Shown piece by piece: positions 26,525 to 35,067 of a stretch of 64,000 nt of DNA. The notes under the pieces are model-generated. The model saw nothing but the letters and a program-made list of their open reading frames with translations, made no database searches and was not told where the DNA came from. The stretch is from Winogradskyella endarachnes. GTDB taxonomy: Bacteria > Bacteroidota > Bacteroidia > Flavobacteriales > Flavobacteriaceae. A program made the position numbers and the translations under genes. The stretch covers positions 62,001 to 126,000 of the forward strand of contig NZ_WOWS01000004.1 of NCBI RefSeq assembly GCF_009741275.1, read 5' to 3'. Each line of letters starts with the position of its first letter. The first letter of the stretch is position 1.

Positions 26525-27529
26525 ATGAGTAGCGAAAAAGATGCAAAATTAAAAGCTTTAAAATTAACTTTAGATAAGTTAGATAAGGCTTACGGAAAAG
26601 GAACGGTAATGAAAATGAGCGATCAAGCTGTAGTTGATGTAGAAGCTATATCTTCTGGCTCATTAGGTTTAGATATTGCATTAGGCGTTGGTGGTTACCC
26701 TAGAGGACGTGTCATTGAAATATATGGACCAGAATCATCTGGTAAAACAACTCTAACATTACATGCTATTGCAGAAGCACAAAAAGCAGGTGGAATTGCT
26801 GCTTTTATTGATGCAGAGCATGCTTTTGACCGTTTTTATGCCGAAAAACTAAACGTTGATATAGATAATTTAATTATTTCACAGCCAGACAATGGTGAGC
26901 AGGCTTTAGAGATTGCAGATAATTTAATTAGATCTGGAGCTATTGACATTGTAGTGGTGGATTCTGTTGCTGCCTTAACACCTAAAAGTGAAATTGAAGG
27001 TGAAATGGGAGATTCCAAAATGGGTTTACATGCGCGTTTAATGTCTCAAGCCCTTAGAAAATTAACATCTTCTATTAGCAAAACTAATTGTACTGTTATA
27101 TTTATTAACCAATTACGTGAAAAAATTGGTGTAATGTTTGGTAACCCAGAAACAACAACTGGTGGTAATGCCTTAAAATTCTATGCTTCGGTCCGTTTAG
27201 ATATAAGACGATCTACTCAAATAAAAGATAGCAATGGTGATGTTATGGGTAACAAAACCCGAGTTAAAGTTGTTAAAAACAAAGTGGCACCACCTTTTAG
27301 ACTTGCAGAATTTGATATTATGTATGGTGCAGGTGTTTCTAAAGTTGGTGAAATACTAGATTTAGCAGTAGAACATGATATTGTTAAAAAAAGCGGTTCT
27401 TGGTTTAGTTATGGCGATACAAAACTTGGGCAAGGAAGAGATGCTGTTAAACTTTTAATACAAGATAATCCTGATTTAATGGATGAATTAGAGGAAAAAG
27501 TAAGGACACTGATTAACGAGTCTGAATAG
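26525..27529 (+). CDS. recA: Recombinase RecA
   Basis: 334 residues, slightly shorter than Escherichia RecA. Walker A GPESSGKT at 68-75, Walker [19 protein letters not shown] near 139-156, the loop-2 DNA-binding region [27 protein letters not shown] near 192-218 (described here in part). The short C-terminal tail lacks a long acidic extension. Catalyses strand exchange and activates SOS-type autocleavage. Single gene with its own promoter and terminator, set between two inverted ECF-like promoters. Confidence 0.98.
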   Translation: MSSEKDAKLKALKLTLDKLDKAYGKGTVMKMSDQAVVDVEAISSGSLGLDIALGVGGYPRGRVIEIYGPESSGKTTLTLHAIAEAQKAGGIAAFIDAEHAFDRFYAEKLNVDIDNLIISQPDNGEQALEIADNLIRSGAIDIVVVDSVAALTPKSEIEGEMGDSKMGLHARLMSQALRKLTSSISKTNCTVIFINQLREKIGVMFGNPETTTGGNALKFYASVRLDIRRSTQIKDSNGDVMGNKTRVKVVKNKVAPPFRLAEFDIMYGAGVSKVGEILDLAVEHDIVKKSGSWFSYGDTKLGQGRDAVKLLIQDNPDLMDELEEKVRTLINESE

Positions 27530-27537
27530 TACAAATT

Positions 27538-27567
27538 AAAAAAATCCTGAAATTCAGGATTTTTTTA
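27538..27567 (+). terminator. Rho-independent terminator of recA
   Basis: Stem AAAATCCTGAA/TTCAGGATTTT followed by a T-run, starting 8 bases after the recA stop. Confidence 0.9.
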
Positions 27568-27575
27568 GTTTTTAG

Positions 27576-27604
27576 ACGCAACCCTTTTACACTTTTTGCA
27601 TCTA
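27576..27604 (+). promoter_or_regulatory. ECF-like promoter of the lipoprotein-sigma operon
   Basis: ACGCAACCC, spacer, CATCTA, 26 bases before the lipoprotein ATG. It differs from the inverted site at 26386-26414 at only two positions. The likely recognising factor is the sigma factor encoded at 28108, giving autoregulation; this is inferred. Confidence 0.6.
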
Positions 27605-27630
27605 TATATTGAAATTGATTATAATTAATT

Positions 27631-28083
27631 ATGAAAAAATTTGCCCTATTAGCAGTTATATTCATTTTAACCTTTACCTCTTGTAGCTTAGATGACACTG
27701 TAAATGACAGCTTTATATTAGAAGTATTACCTATAGAGAGCGTTGAGATGCCAGAATATTTTGTACATGGAGAAACCTATGAAATATTTGTAACATATAC
27801 CAAACCTAACTCTTGTTATTATTTCAATGACTTCATTTACGAAATTGACGGCCACGAAAGGACCATTGCTGTAGTAAATACTGTTTATGAAACTAACACT
27901 TTAAATTGTGAAGGTGATCCAGAACAAGTCTCTGTAAATTTTGACTTTACAGTATCTGGTACAGAAACATACCTATTTAAATTTTATCAAGGAGAAGATA
28001 ATTATGGAGAAGACCAATATTATTTAGTAGAAGTACCTGTTATGGATGAAAGACAATTTTCTGACCAACCAGCAAAAGACTAA
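27631..28083 (+). CDS. Small lipoprotein of unknown function, sigma-operon leader gene
   Basis: 150 residues with a lipoprotein signal (Lys-Lys near the start, hydrophobic core, lipobox Thr-Ser-Cys at residue 18). The mature part is acidic and beta-rich, with two cysteines (Cys62-like in NSCYYF and Cys93-like in LNCEGD) that could form a disulfide in the periplasm. It stands first in an operon with a sigma factor and an anti-sigma-like barrel protein, so it may be a sensor or accessory for that pathway. No family recognised. Confidence 0.75.
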   Translation: MKKFALLAVIFILTFTSCSLDDTVNDSFILEVLPIESVEMPEYFVHGETYEIFVTYTKPNSCYYFNDFIYEIDGHERTIAVVNTVYETNTLNCEGDPEQVSVNFDFTVSGTETYLFKFYQGEDNYGEDQYYLVEVPVMDERQFSDQPAKD

Positions 28084-28107
28084 TTATTAATTAATTCCCA
28101 GAATCAT

Positions 28108-28653
28108 GTGAGTTTAAATCTACTCATAAAAAATTGTATTGAACGTGATGCTAAAGCACAAAGCCAATTATACAAGCAGTATGCCAGTAAATTATTTTCG
28201 CTTTGTCTTAAGTATTCAAAAAATTATGCAGAAGCAGAAGATAATTTGCACGATGCATTTATAACTATTTTCAACAAAATAGACCAATACAATAAAAAAG
28301 GTTCTTTTGAAGGCTGGTTAAAGCGCATTGCAATTAATACATCATTACAACGTTACAGAGAAAATGTTGGCGTTTATGATATTATTAATGAGGGTAATAT
28401 AGAAGACGTATCAGTAGATATAAATGAAGATGATGTAAGTATAGAGTACTTACTGCAAATTATACAAGAGTTACCAGATAGGTATAGATTAATATTTAAT
28501 TTGTATGTATTAGATGGTTATTCTCATGTTGAAATTAGTGAATTAATTAATATTTCAACCGGAACATCTAAATCTAACTTAGCAAGAGCGAGGTTAATTT
28601 TAAGAGACAAAATTAAAGAATATAACGCGAATTTAAATTCGCAGACTATATAA
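28108..28653 (+). CDS. ECF-type sigma-70 family RNA polymerase sigma factor
   Basis: 181 residues. Region 2 (about 10-85) holds the DNA-melting stretch AEDNLHDAFITIFNKI and FEGWLKRIAINT. Region 4 (about 115-170) has LPDRYRLIFNLYVLDGYSHVEIS with a helix-turn-helix. No region 3 or 1.1, so ECF class. The start is GTG at 28108; the ATG two bases earlier meets a stop at once, and the upstream gene's stop lies in the same frame. The stop overlaps the next gene's ATG by one base. The probable regulon includes its own promoter. Confidence 0.9.
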   Translation: MSLNLLIKNCIERDAKAQSQLYKQYASKLFSLCLKYSKNYAEAEDNLHDAFITIFNKIDQYNKKGSFEGWLKRIAINTSLQRYRENVGVYDIINEGNIEDVSVDINEDDVSIEYLLQIIQELPDRYRLIFNLYVLDGYSHVEISELINISTGTSKSNLARARLILRDKIKEYNANLNSQTI

Positions 28654-30371
28654 TGAAAGAGAAGAAGAATATAGATAGACTTTTTCAAGAAAAGTTTAAA
28701 GATTTTGAAGCAGTACCAAATGATGCTGTTTGGGAGCGCATAAGCGAAAATCTACCAAAGAAAAAGAAAAAGCGTAGAGTAATTGCACTTTGGTGGCAAC
28801 TAGGTGGTGTTGCTGCTGCTATTGCTATTATGCTAACTGTTGGTGTTTCTGTGTTTAATAATAAAGGTATTGATTCTGAAAATTTACCAATAGTAGATAC
28901 AGATAACACAAAGACTAACTCAAAACCTAACAATGCTAGTGATTCTTCAACATTAAAACAAAAGGAATTAAATAGCAGTAAAAAGTTTAACACTTCGGTT
29001 GCTGACACAAACAATGAAACAGAAAATGAATTAAATGTAAATGATTTTACAAATAAAGAACCTTATAAAAAAGCTGGTTCTAACCCATTACCATCAAATC
29101 AATATTCAAATAATAGGTTTAATTCAGTTGTAGCTGATTCAGACAAAAATAAAGCGTCTGTTAATACAGTTCAAAAGCAAAATCAATTTTCTACAATTAC
29201 AAACAAAGAAAAGAATAGTAAAGTAGCCAATGAAAAGACATCAAATTCAACTTTAAAATCAGAAAATAAAGCACAACTTAAATCTGAAGTTAAAAGAAAA
29301 TCTGCTATTAAAAACGCAATAAATAATAATGAAACAGTTGTTGCAGAGAATGAGATTTTAAAAGAATCTAATAAAAATTCAAGCTTAGAAACAGAAAATA
29401 AAACTCAGCTAAAATCTGATGCCGAAAGAAAATCTGCAATTAAAAATGCAATTAATAGAAATGAAACGGCAGTTGTAGAAAACAATACGTCTAAGAGCTC
29501 AAAAGAACATTCAGATTCAATTAATGAAACCAAACCTGAAGATTCTGTAAAAACAGTAAATGAATTAATTGAAGATTCAACAAAAGAATCGATAGAAAAA
29601 GCTATAGCAGAAAATACTGAAACTATTATTGAAGAAGAAGAGGATAACCAAAGCAGGTGGAGCATTGCACCCAATGTTGCGCCTGTTTATTTTAATTCTT
29701 TAGGTAAAGGGTCTTCTTTAGACAAACAATTTAACGACAACGAAAAAAGCAGTGATGTTAATATGAGTTATGGAATTGCTGGTAGTTATAATATTTCTAA
29801 AAAATTAAAAATTAGAGCTGGTATTAATAGTTTAAGCTTAAACCAAGCCACTTCAGACGTGTATGCATTTACAGGAGCAGAAACCGCTGCAAGAGGTGTA
29901 GATGCTGAGTTTAGAAACATTACATTTAATGGTAATGAGCAGCATGTATCACTAATGAGTACTACTATGCTGAACAGATCTTCTACTCCAGAATTATTCA
30001 ACACTAAATCTGCAGGAATAATTGATCAAAAATTTAGTTTTATTGAAATTCCGTTAGAATTGGAATATCGTGTGTTAGATAAAAAATTTGGAATAAACGT
30101 TATTGGAGGATTTAGCACTTTCTTTTTAAGTAATAATGAAATTTATGCAGATGTTAATGGATCTAGCACTTTAATAGGTGAAGCTAATAATATTAATGAT
30201 ACTAGTTTTAGTGCCAATTTTGGTTTAGGCATGGATTATAGTTTATCTAAACAATGGAATATAAATTTAGAACCGACATTTAAATATCAGATTAATACAT
30301 TTAATAATACTACGGGAGATTTTAAACCTTTCTTTATTGGTGTATATACAGGCTTAAGTTATAAGTTTTAG
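28653..30371 (+). CDS. Anti-sigma-like inner membrane protein fused to an outer membrane beta-barrel
   Basis: 572 residues. N-terminal cytoplasmic part (1-47) with the Asp-Ala-Val-Trp-Glu-Arg-Ile pattern and a basic patch, one membrane segment at about 48-68, then a Ser/Asn/Lys/Glu-rich linker (about 75-320). The linker contains two copies of a 35-residue repeat with KRKSAIKNAIN and ERKSAIKNAIN. A C-terminal domain from about 330 looks like an 8-stranded PorT-type outer membrane barrel (alternating strands, terminal aromatic Tyr-Lys-Phe). It is translationally coupled to the sigma gene. Such a protein could link outer membrane state to sigma release; that is an inference. Confidence 0.78.
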   Translation: MKEKKNIDRLFQEKFKDFEAVPNDAVWERISENLPKKKKKRRVIALWWQLGGVAAAIAIMLTVGVSVFNNKGIDSENLPIVDTDNTKTNSKPNNASDSSTLKQKELNSSKKFNTSVADTNNETENELNVNDFTNKEPYKKAGSNPLPSNQYSNNRFNSVVADSDKNKASVNTVQKQNQFSTITNKEKNSKVANEKTSNSTLKSENKAQLKSEVKRKSAIKNAINNNETVVAENEILKESNKNSSLETENKTQLKSDAERKSAIKNAINRNETAVVENNTSKSSKEHSDSINETKPEDSVKTVNELIEDSTKESIEKAIAENTETIIEEEEDNQSRWSIAPNVAPVYFNSLGKGSSLDKQFNDNEKSSDVNMSYGIAGSYNISKKLKIRAGINSLSLNQATSDVYAFTGAETAARGVDAEFRNITFNGNEQHVSLMSTTMLNRSSTPELFNTKSAGIIDQKFSFIEIPLELEYRVLDKKFGINVIGGFSTFFLSNNEIYADVNGSSTLIGEANNINDTSFSANFGLGMDYSLSKQWNINLEPTFKYQINTFNNTTGDFKPFFIGVYTGLSYKF

Positions 30372-30422
30372 GTTAGGTTATTGCAACAAAAAAGCTTTGA
30401 TGAATGCAAATGCAATACTTAT

Positions 30423-30454
30423 AAAAGCTACTCTTGGTTAGGGTAGCTTTTTTT
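30423..30454 (+). terminator. Rho-independent terminator of the sigma operon
   Basis: Stem AAAAGCTAC/GTAGCTTTT with an 11-base loop and a T-run, 51 bases after the barrel gene's stop. It also abuts the end of the convergent plsC gene. Confidence 0.85.
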
Positions 30455-31193
30455 ATGCCTTAACTGTAGAATTCAACTCTTTAAAGATTAAAGATCTAGT
30501 TTGCTCATTTAAAGATTTAGTATCTTGTATAGTTAAACCTTCTGTAGAAATAAATTTATGAATCTTAGCACGCATTTTTCCTGGACTTCCGCTAAAAAAC
30601 GTATAAGAAAAACGCTTTTTATTATCATAAAAAGTTAGAGGTACAACAGGTATTTGATGGTTAATAGCTAAACGAAATGCACCATCTTTAAAGCTATCTA
30701 ATAAGATATGCTCTTCTGGGACACCGCCTTCTGGAAATATACAAATACTAACCCCTTGTTTTAAACGTCTTTGTGCTCTTAAAAAAACAGCCTGTCTACT
30801 TTTAGCACTACTTCTATCTACCAAAATACAAGTGCGTTTATAGAAGAATCCAAACAACGGAATTTTAGCTAATTCTTGCTTTCCCACAAATACAAATGGA
30901 TTTTTCACGGCAACTAACATTAACATAATATCTGCCATAGACGTATGGTTAGCAACAAACATATAGCTTTTATTAGGATCTGGAATTTCTTCTCTTTTTA
31001 TTTTATAACCAAAACCCATGCCTATTAAAATAAACTTAGACCAAATACGAGCCAATTTAAAAAAGAGCGGATACCATTGCTCTCTTGAAATGGAAATTAT
31101 AAGAATAGGAAACATTATAATAATCGGTAAAGCTACTAAAATGTAGAACCAAATACGATATATAACCCAAAATGGATATTTAAAAATTGCCAT
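30453..31193 (-). CDS. plsC: 1-acyl-sn-glycerol-3-phosphate acyltransferase
   Basis: 246 residues. The acyltransferase HX4D box is NHTSMAD with His83 and Asp88. The FPEGGVPEE block near 150-158 is motif III. An N-terminal hydrophobic segment (about 8-33) anchors it in the inner membrane. It converts lysophosphatidate to phosphatidate in phospholipid synthesis. Single gene, convergent with the sigma operon and divergent from trpS. Lipid A-modifying acyltransferases share the fold, but the motif order favours PlsC. Confidence 0.92.
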   Translation of the reverse strand: MAIFKYPFWVIYRIWFYILVALPIIIMFPILIISISREQWYPLFFKLARIWSKFILIGMGFGYKIKREEIPDPNKSYMFVANHTSMADIMLMLVAVKNPFVFVGKQELAKIPLFGFFYKRTCILVDRSSAKSRQAVFLRAQRRLKQGVSICIFPEGGVPEEHILLDSFKDGAFRLAINHQIPVVPLTFYDNKKRFSYTFFSGSPGKMRAKIHKFISTEGLTIQDTKSLNEQTRSLIFKELNSTVKA

Positions 31194-31249
31194 GGTACCA
31201 AAACTAACTATTTAAATTAAATCACCTCTTAAAGTTGACCTAAAAAATT

Positions 31250-31257
31250 TACCTTTG
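31250..31257 (+). promoter_or_regulatory. -7 element (TACCTTTG) for trpS
   Basis: Exact TAnnTTTG match 50 bases before the trpS ATG, giving a leader of roughly 40-45 bases that consists largely of the hairpin at 31283-31300. Confidence 0.5.
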
Positions 31258-31282
31258 TGCTTTGTTTAATTTATAAAAAAGA

Positions 31283-31300
31283 TTCCCACTTTTGTGGGAA
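31283..31300 (+). promoter_or_regulatory. Leader hairpin directly before the trpS start codon
   Basis: Perfect 7-bp stem TTCCCAC/GTGGGAA with a TTTT loop, ending 6 bases before the ATG at 31307. It would occupy the ribosome-binding zone. No T-run follows, so it is not a terminator. Confidence 0.5.
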
Positions 31301-31306
31301 GTAAGC

Positions 31307-32275
31307 ATGGCAAGAATATTAACAGGCGTACAAAGTACAGGAACTCCGCATTTAGGAAATATATTAGGTGCAATTTTACCAGCAATAGAAATGGCAAACG
31401 ATGCCAAAAACGATTCGTTTTTGTTTATTGCCAATCTACATACGTTAACCCAAATCAAAGATGCTAAAGAATTAAGAAATCACACATACTCAGTTGCTGC
31501 CACTTGGTTAGCTTGTGGTTTAGATATAGAGAAAACTGTATTTTATAGACAAAGCGATATTCCACAAGTAACAGAATTATCTTGGTATTTAAGCTGTTTC
31601 TTTCCTTACCAACGTTTAACCTTAGCACATGGCTTTAAAGATAAAGCAGATCGCTTAGCAGATGTAAACTCGGGTTTGTTTACGTACCCAATGTTAATGG
31701 CTGCAGATATTTTGCTGTATGATGCAGAAATTATTCCGGTAGGAAAAGACCAATTGCAACATATTGAAATGACTCGAGATGTTGCCTCTCGTTTTCACGC
31801 AAAAATGGGTGAAGCTTTTGTATTACCAGAAGGTAAAATACAAGAAAATGGTATGCTAATTCCTGGCACAGATGGTGAAAAAATGAGTAAAAGTAGAGAC
31901 AACTTTATCAATATCTTTTTACCCGAAAAAAAATTACGCAAAAAAATAATGTCTATTGAAACTGATAGTACGCCTCTTGAAGAGCCTAAAGATTGGGCAA
32001 CTTGTAACTGTTTTGCTATTTACAGTTTATTAGCTTCTGATAACCAAATAGCAGAAATGAAAGCTAATTATGAAGGTGGAAATTATGGTTATGGACATGC
32101 CAAACAAGCCTTATATGAGTTGATTTTAGAGCGTTTCTCTAAGCAAAGAGAACGTTATACTTATTACATGGATAATCTTGAAGAAGTTGATGCCGCGTTA
32201 GCAAAAGGTGCTGAAAAAGCTAAATTAGTTGCGGATGCCGTTTTACGACGTGTAAGAGAAAAGGTTGGGTATTAA
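31307..32275 (+). CDS. trpS: Tryptophan--tRNA ligase
   Basis: 322 residues from the ATG at 31307; an upstream in-frame ATG at 31292 lies inside the leader hairpin and adds five residues not seen in the family. Class I motifs: HLGN (HIGH-type) at 15-18 and KMSKS at 192-196. The tryptophan-binding DILLYDAEIIPVGKDQ region lies near 135-150. Cytoplasmic charging of tRNA-Trp. Single gene with its own promoter, convergent with dprA. Confidence 0.97.
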   Translation: MARILTGVQSTGTPHLGNILGAILPAIEMANDAKNDSFLFIANLHTLTQIKDAKELRNHTYSVAATWLACGLDIEKTVFYRQSDIPQVTELSWYLSCFFPYQRLTLAHGFKDKADRLADVNSGLFTYPMLMAADILLYDAEIIPVGKDQLQHIEMTRDVASRFHAKMGEAFVLPEGKIQENGMLIPGTDGEKMSKSRDNFINIFLPEKKLRKKIMSIETDSTPLEEPKDWATCNCFAIYSLLASDNQIAEMKANYEGGNYGYGHAKQALYELILERFSKQRERYTYYMDNLEEVDAALAKGAEKAKLVADAVLRRVREKVGY

Positions 32276-32315
32276 TATTAGTAAACTACTTTAGGTTTAT
32301 CTTTTTTTATACATT

Positions 32316-33419
32316 TTAAATAACCTCAAACAACTTACCAGGTAAAGGTCTAACCAAACCTTTCAATTCCATATTAAGTAAAATGCCAGCAATTTTATAC
32401 GTTGGCATTTTACATTTAATAGCAATGACGTCTAACATTTCTCTGTTATTATCCTTTAAAAAATTATAAATAATCTTTTCATCGGGCTCTAGCTCTACAA
32501 ATAATTGTTGCTGTACTGCTGGTTTTTTATCTATCTCTAATTCCCAATTAAGCATATACGGTACATCTAAAGGATTAGATAATAAATGAGCTTTCTGAAA
32601 TTTTATTAGATTATTACAACCAATACTTTGGCTATCTGTAGTTCTTCCTGGCACTGCAAACACCTCTCTGTTATAAGAATTAGCGATGTCCGCTGTTACC
32701 AAACTCCCACCTTTTTCTGCAGATTCTATAACTATAGTAGCTTCGCTAAGACCAGCGATTATTCGGTTTCGTTTTAAAAAATTATTTCTATCAAAATTAT
32801 CAGAACTCCAAAAATCGGTATAAAACCCACCATGATTTTCTATTTCTGCTACATACTTTTTATGTACTTTAGGGTAAATTTGATTGAGTCCATGCGCTAA
32901 ACAACCTATTGTTTGTAAATTATGCTTTACAGCAGCTCTTTGAGCCGTAATATCTGTTCCGTAAGCAAAGCCCGAAACAATAATAGGATTAAACTCCGCT
33001 AACGTTTCTACAAGTTTTTCGCAAAAAGCAACTCCACTCGTTGTAATTTTCCGAGTACCAACTATACTAATTATTCGTTGCTGTTTTATATTAATGTTTC
33101 CGGATTGAAATAATACAATTGGTCCATCAATACAATGCTTTAAACGTTCTGGATAAGTATCTTCTGTATAATAATGTGTTATAATATTATTATCTCTAAT
33201 AAATTTTAATTCGTGCTCAGCTTCTTCTAAATGTATTTTATCAAAAAGCCCTTGTATTGTAATAGTACCAATACCGTCTATTTTTAAAAGTGTAGAAGCC
33301 TTTTCTTTTAAAACTGCTTCTGCAGAACCACAGTGATTAATTAACTTTTTAGCCGTTGTTGCTCCAATTTTTGGAACGTGTTGCAATGCTAAAGCGTAAA
33401 TAAGTTGCTGGTCTGTCAT
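32316..33419 (-). CDS. dprA: DNA-processing protein DprA
   Basis: 367 residues. An N-terminal helix-hairpin-helix/SAM-like part (1-70) is followed by the Rossmann-like DprA core with SIVGTRKITTSGV (near 118) and GFAYGTDITAQRAA (near 154). The KRNRIIAGLSEATIVIES block near 217 and KGGSLVTADIA near 236 complete the core, and a C-terminal winged helix (DML1-like, about 300-365) ends it. DprA binds incoming single-stranded DNA and loads RecA during transformation. No com genes are adjacent. Single gene. Confidence 0.95.
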   Translation of the reverse strand: MTDQQLIYALALQHVPKIGATTAKKLINHCGSAEAVLKEKASTLLKIDGIGTITIQGLFDKIHLEEAEHELKFIRDNNIITHYYTEDTYPERLKHCIDGPIVLFQSGNINIKQQRIISIVGTRKITTSGVAFCEKLVETLAEFNPIIVSGFAYGTDITAQRAAVKHNLQTIGCLAHGLNQIYPKVHKKYVAEIENHGGFYTDFWSSDNFDRNNFLKRNRIIAGLSEATIVIESAEKGGSLVTADIANSYNREVFAVPGRTTDSQSIGCNNLIKFQKAHLLSNPLDVPYMLNWELEIDKKPAVQQQLFVELEPDEKIIYNFLKDNNREMLDVIAIKCKMPTYKIAGILLNMELKGLVRPLPGKLFEVI

Positions 33420-33508
33420 TAATTAGAATTCTTTAGCGTGTAATTTAACGAAATACTTCTCAAGATAAAAGAAGGTTTTTCTTATTTTTATAACATAAAA
33501 AATAACCT

Positions 33509-33901
33509 ATGATAACGCGCTCAATATTTATATTTATTTATATGCTTTCTTTTATCGCTGCAGCGCAGAATTCAAAATTTAAAAATATTGAGGGCTCCGT
33601 AACACTAAAACCAACTATAACTTTAATAGATTTAAATGAATTTTCATTAATCAAAAATGATAACTCTTCAAGATTAAACACTTTTAATTATTCTGAAAAA
33701 TTGAATACTCAACTTGTGGGACTAAAATTTGATATGGCGAAAATTGAAATCATGAGAGATGGCTTTATTGTATTTTCTTCCAAAGACCTAAAAAGAAGTT
33801 TCTTTAGAGACTTTAATATTACATATAGACGCGCAGAACTGAAACGTTTACTGCCAAAAATCCCTGATTATAGCAATTATGACCCTCGCAATAATCTATA
33901 A
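33509..33901 (+). CDS. Small secreted protein of unknown function
   Basis: 130 residues with a signal peptide (about 1-19, ending Ala-Ala-Ala-Gln). The mature part is basic at its C-terminus, with RRAELKRLLPKIPDYSNYDPR. No family or catalytic motif recognised. Some features, such as Ser-Leu-Ile and short beta stretches, suggest a small periplasmic domain. It lies alone between dprA and the HU/SPOR gene; the 137-base spacer after it shows no terminator. Confidence 0.65.
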   Translation: MITRSIFIFIYMLSFIAAAQNSKFKNIEGSVTLKPTITLIDLNEFSLIKNDNSSRLNTFNYSEKLNTQLVGLKFDMAKIEIMRDGFIVFSSKDLKRSFFRDFNITYRRAELKRLLPKIPDYSNYDPRNNL

Positions 33902-34023
33902 AAAAATATCAATTTATGTAAATATTTTATATGGAATTCTTACAGAATCAATCATATAGAGAATATTTTTTTTCGATGTTAATAACTAAATCTCACTTAA
34001 TGTCTTTCAGATATAAAAATTTT

Positions 34024-34031
34024 TAACTTTG
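34024..34031 (+). promoter_or_regulatory. -7 element (TAACTTTG) very close to the HU/SPOR gene
   Basis: Exact TAnnTTTG match ending only 7 bases before the ATG at 34039, implying an almost leaderless mRNA. Confidence 0.5.
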
Positions 34032-34038
34032 CCTTAAT

Positions 34039-34980
34039 ATGCAGTTAGAAACTTACATTAGCGACCTTTTATACCGATACGAGTGTGTTACTGTTCCTGG
34101 TTTTGGAGCTTTTTTAACACAACGTGTTTCGGCCAAAGTACATGAAACTACAAACACATTTTATCCGCCCAAAAAAGCACTGTCTTTTAATGAGCAATTA
34201 CAACAAAATGATGGTTTGTTGGCTAATTATATCGCTGAGGTAGAAAAATTGCCATATACAACGGCTTTAAACAACCTCTCTAACAAAATAAAATCTCTAA
34301 AGACATTATTAGCTGACGGTGAAACTATTCAGCTTAAAAATATTGGAGAATTGGTATTGAATGCCGATGGAAAAATTGAATTTGATCCATCACGTCATAT
34401 TAACTATCTCACAGATTCTTTTGGGTTATCTCATTTTACATCTAAAGATGTTGATCGTGAAATTCATTTAAAAAATGTTGAAAATATAGAAGTGCATGCT
34501 CCTATAATTTTGACTCCAGAAAAACGAGCTAACCGTAATTGGATTAAATATGCTGCCGCAGCTGTATTTGTATTAGGTATAGGAGGCTTTGGTGTTGCTA
34601 CGTATTACAATAACAACACAATTAAAAACCAAAATCAAATTGCTCAAGAAAAGGCTAACGCACAATTAGATGCTAAAGTACAAGAAGCAACTTTTGTGAT
34701 TAGTAACCCGTTACCTGCTGCAACATTGAGCTTAGAGAAACAAAGTGGAAACTACCATATTGTTGCTGGTGCGTTTAGAGTTGAGGCTAATTCTGATAAA
34801 AAAGTTAATCAACTTAAAAATAGAGGTTATAAGGCACGAACAATTGGTGTAAATCGTTATGGTTTGCATGAGGTTGTTTACGGAAGCTATAACTCTAGAG
34901 AGGAAGCACAAGAAGAACTTTTTAAGATTCGTCGTGAGCATAATCCTGATGCGTGGTTGTTAATTAAGAAACTACAGTAA
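34039..34980 (+). CDS. HU-like (CCDC81-type) domain plus transmembrane plus SPOR domain protein
   Basis: 313 residues. Residues 1-135 resemble the prokaryotic HU/CCDC81-like tandem domains (TVPGFGAFLTQRV, LKNIGELVLNADGKIEFDP). One membrane segment lies at about 168-188. The C-terminus (about 236-313) is a SPOR domain (YHIVAGAFRVEANSDKKVNQLKNRGYKARTI, quoted in part), which binds denuded glycan at division septa. The N-terminal part would face the cytoplasm and SPOR the periplasm. The family is common in Bacteroidota and may link the nucleoid or a cytoplasmic partner to septal peptidoglycan; the DNA-binding role is unproven. Confidence 0.85.
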   Translation: MQLETYISDLLYRYECVTVPGFGAFLTQRVSAKVHETTNTFYPPKKALSFNEQLQQNDGLLANYIAEVEKLPYTTALNNLSNKIKSLKTLLADGETIQLKNIGELVLNADGKIEFDPSRHINYLTDSFGLSHFTSKDVDREIHLKNVENIEVHAPIILTPEKRANRNWIKYAAAAVFVLGIGGFGVATYYNNNTIKNQNQIAQEKANAQLDAKVQEATFVISNPLPAATLSLEKQSGNYHIVAGAFRVEANSDKKVNQLKNRGYKARTIGVNRYGLHEVVYGSYNSREEAQEELFKIRREHNPDAWLLIKKLQ

Positions 34981-35041
34981 ACTGTTTATTTCTCTAAACT
35001 TTCTTTTTTCTAATATTAGACGGCGCATTGCAAAATCATTC

Positions 35042-35049
35042 TATATTTG
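35042..35049 (+). promoter_or_regulatory. -7 element (TATATTTG) for the thioesterase gene
   Basis: Exact TAnnTTTG match ending 18 bases before the ATG at 35068. Confidence 0.5.
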
Positions 35050-35067
35050 CACAAAATTTAAATTTTT

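Noticed and set aside
31281..31307. T-box or other tRNA-sensing riboswitch before trpS
   Set aside because: Only one short hairpin and no T-box consensus or specifier loop; T-boxes are not known from Bacteroidota.
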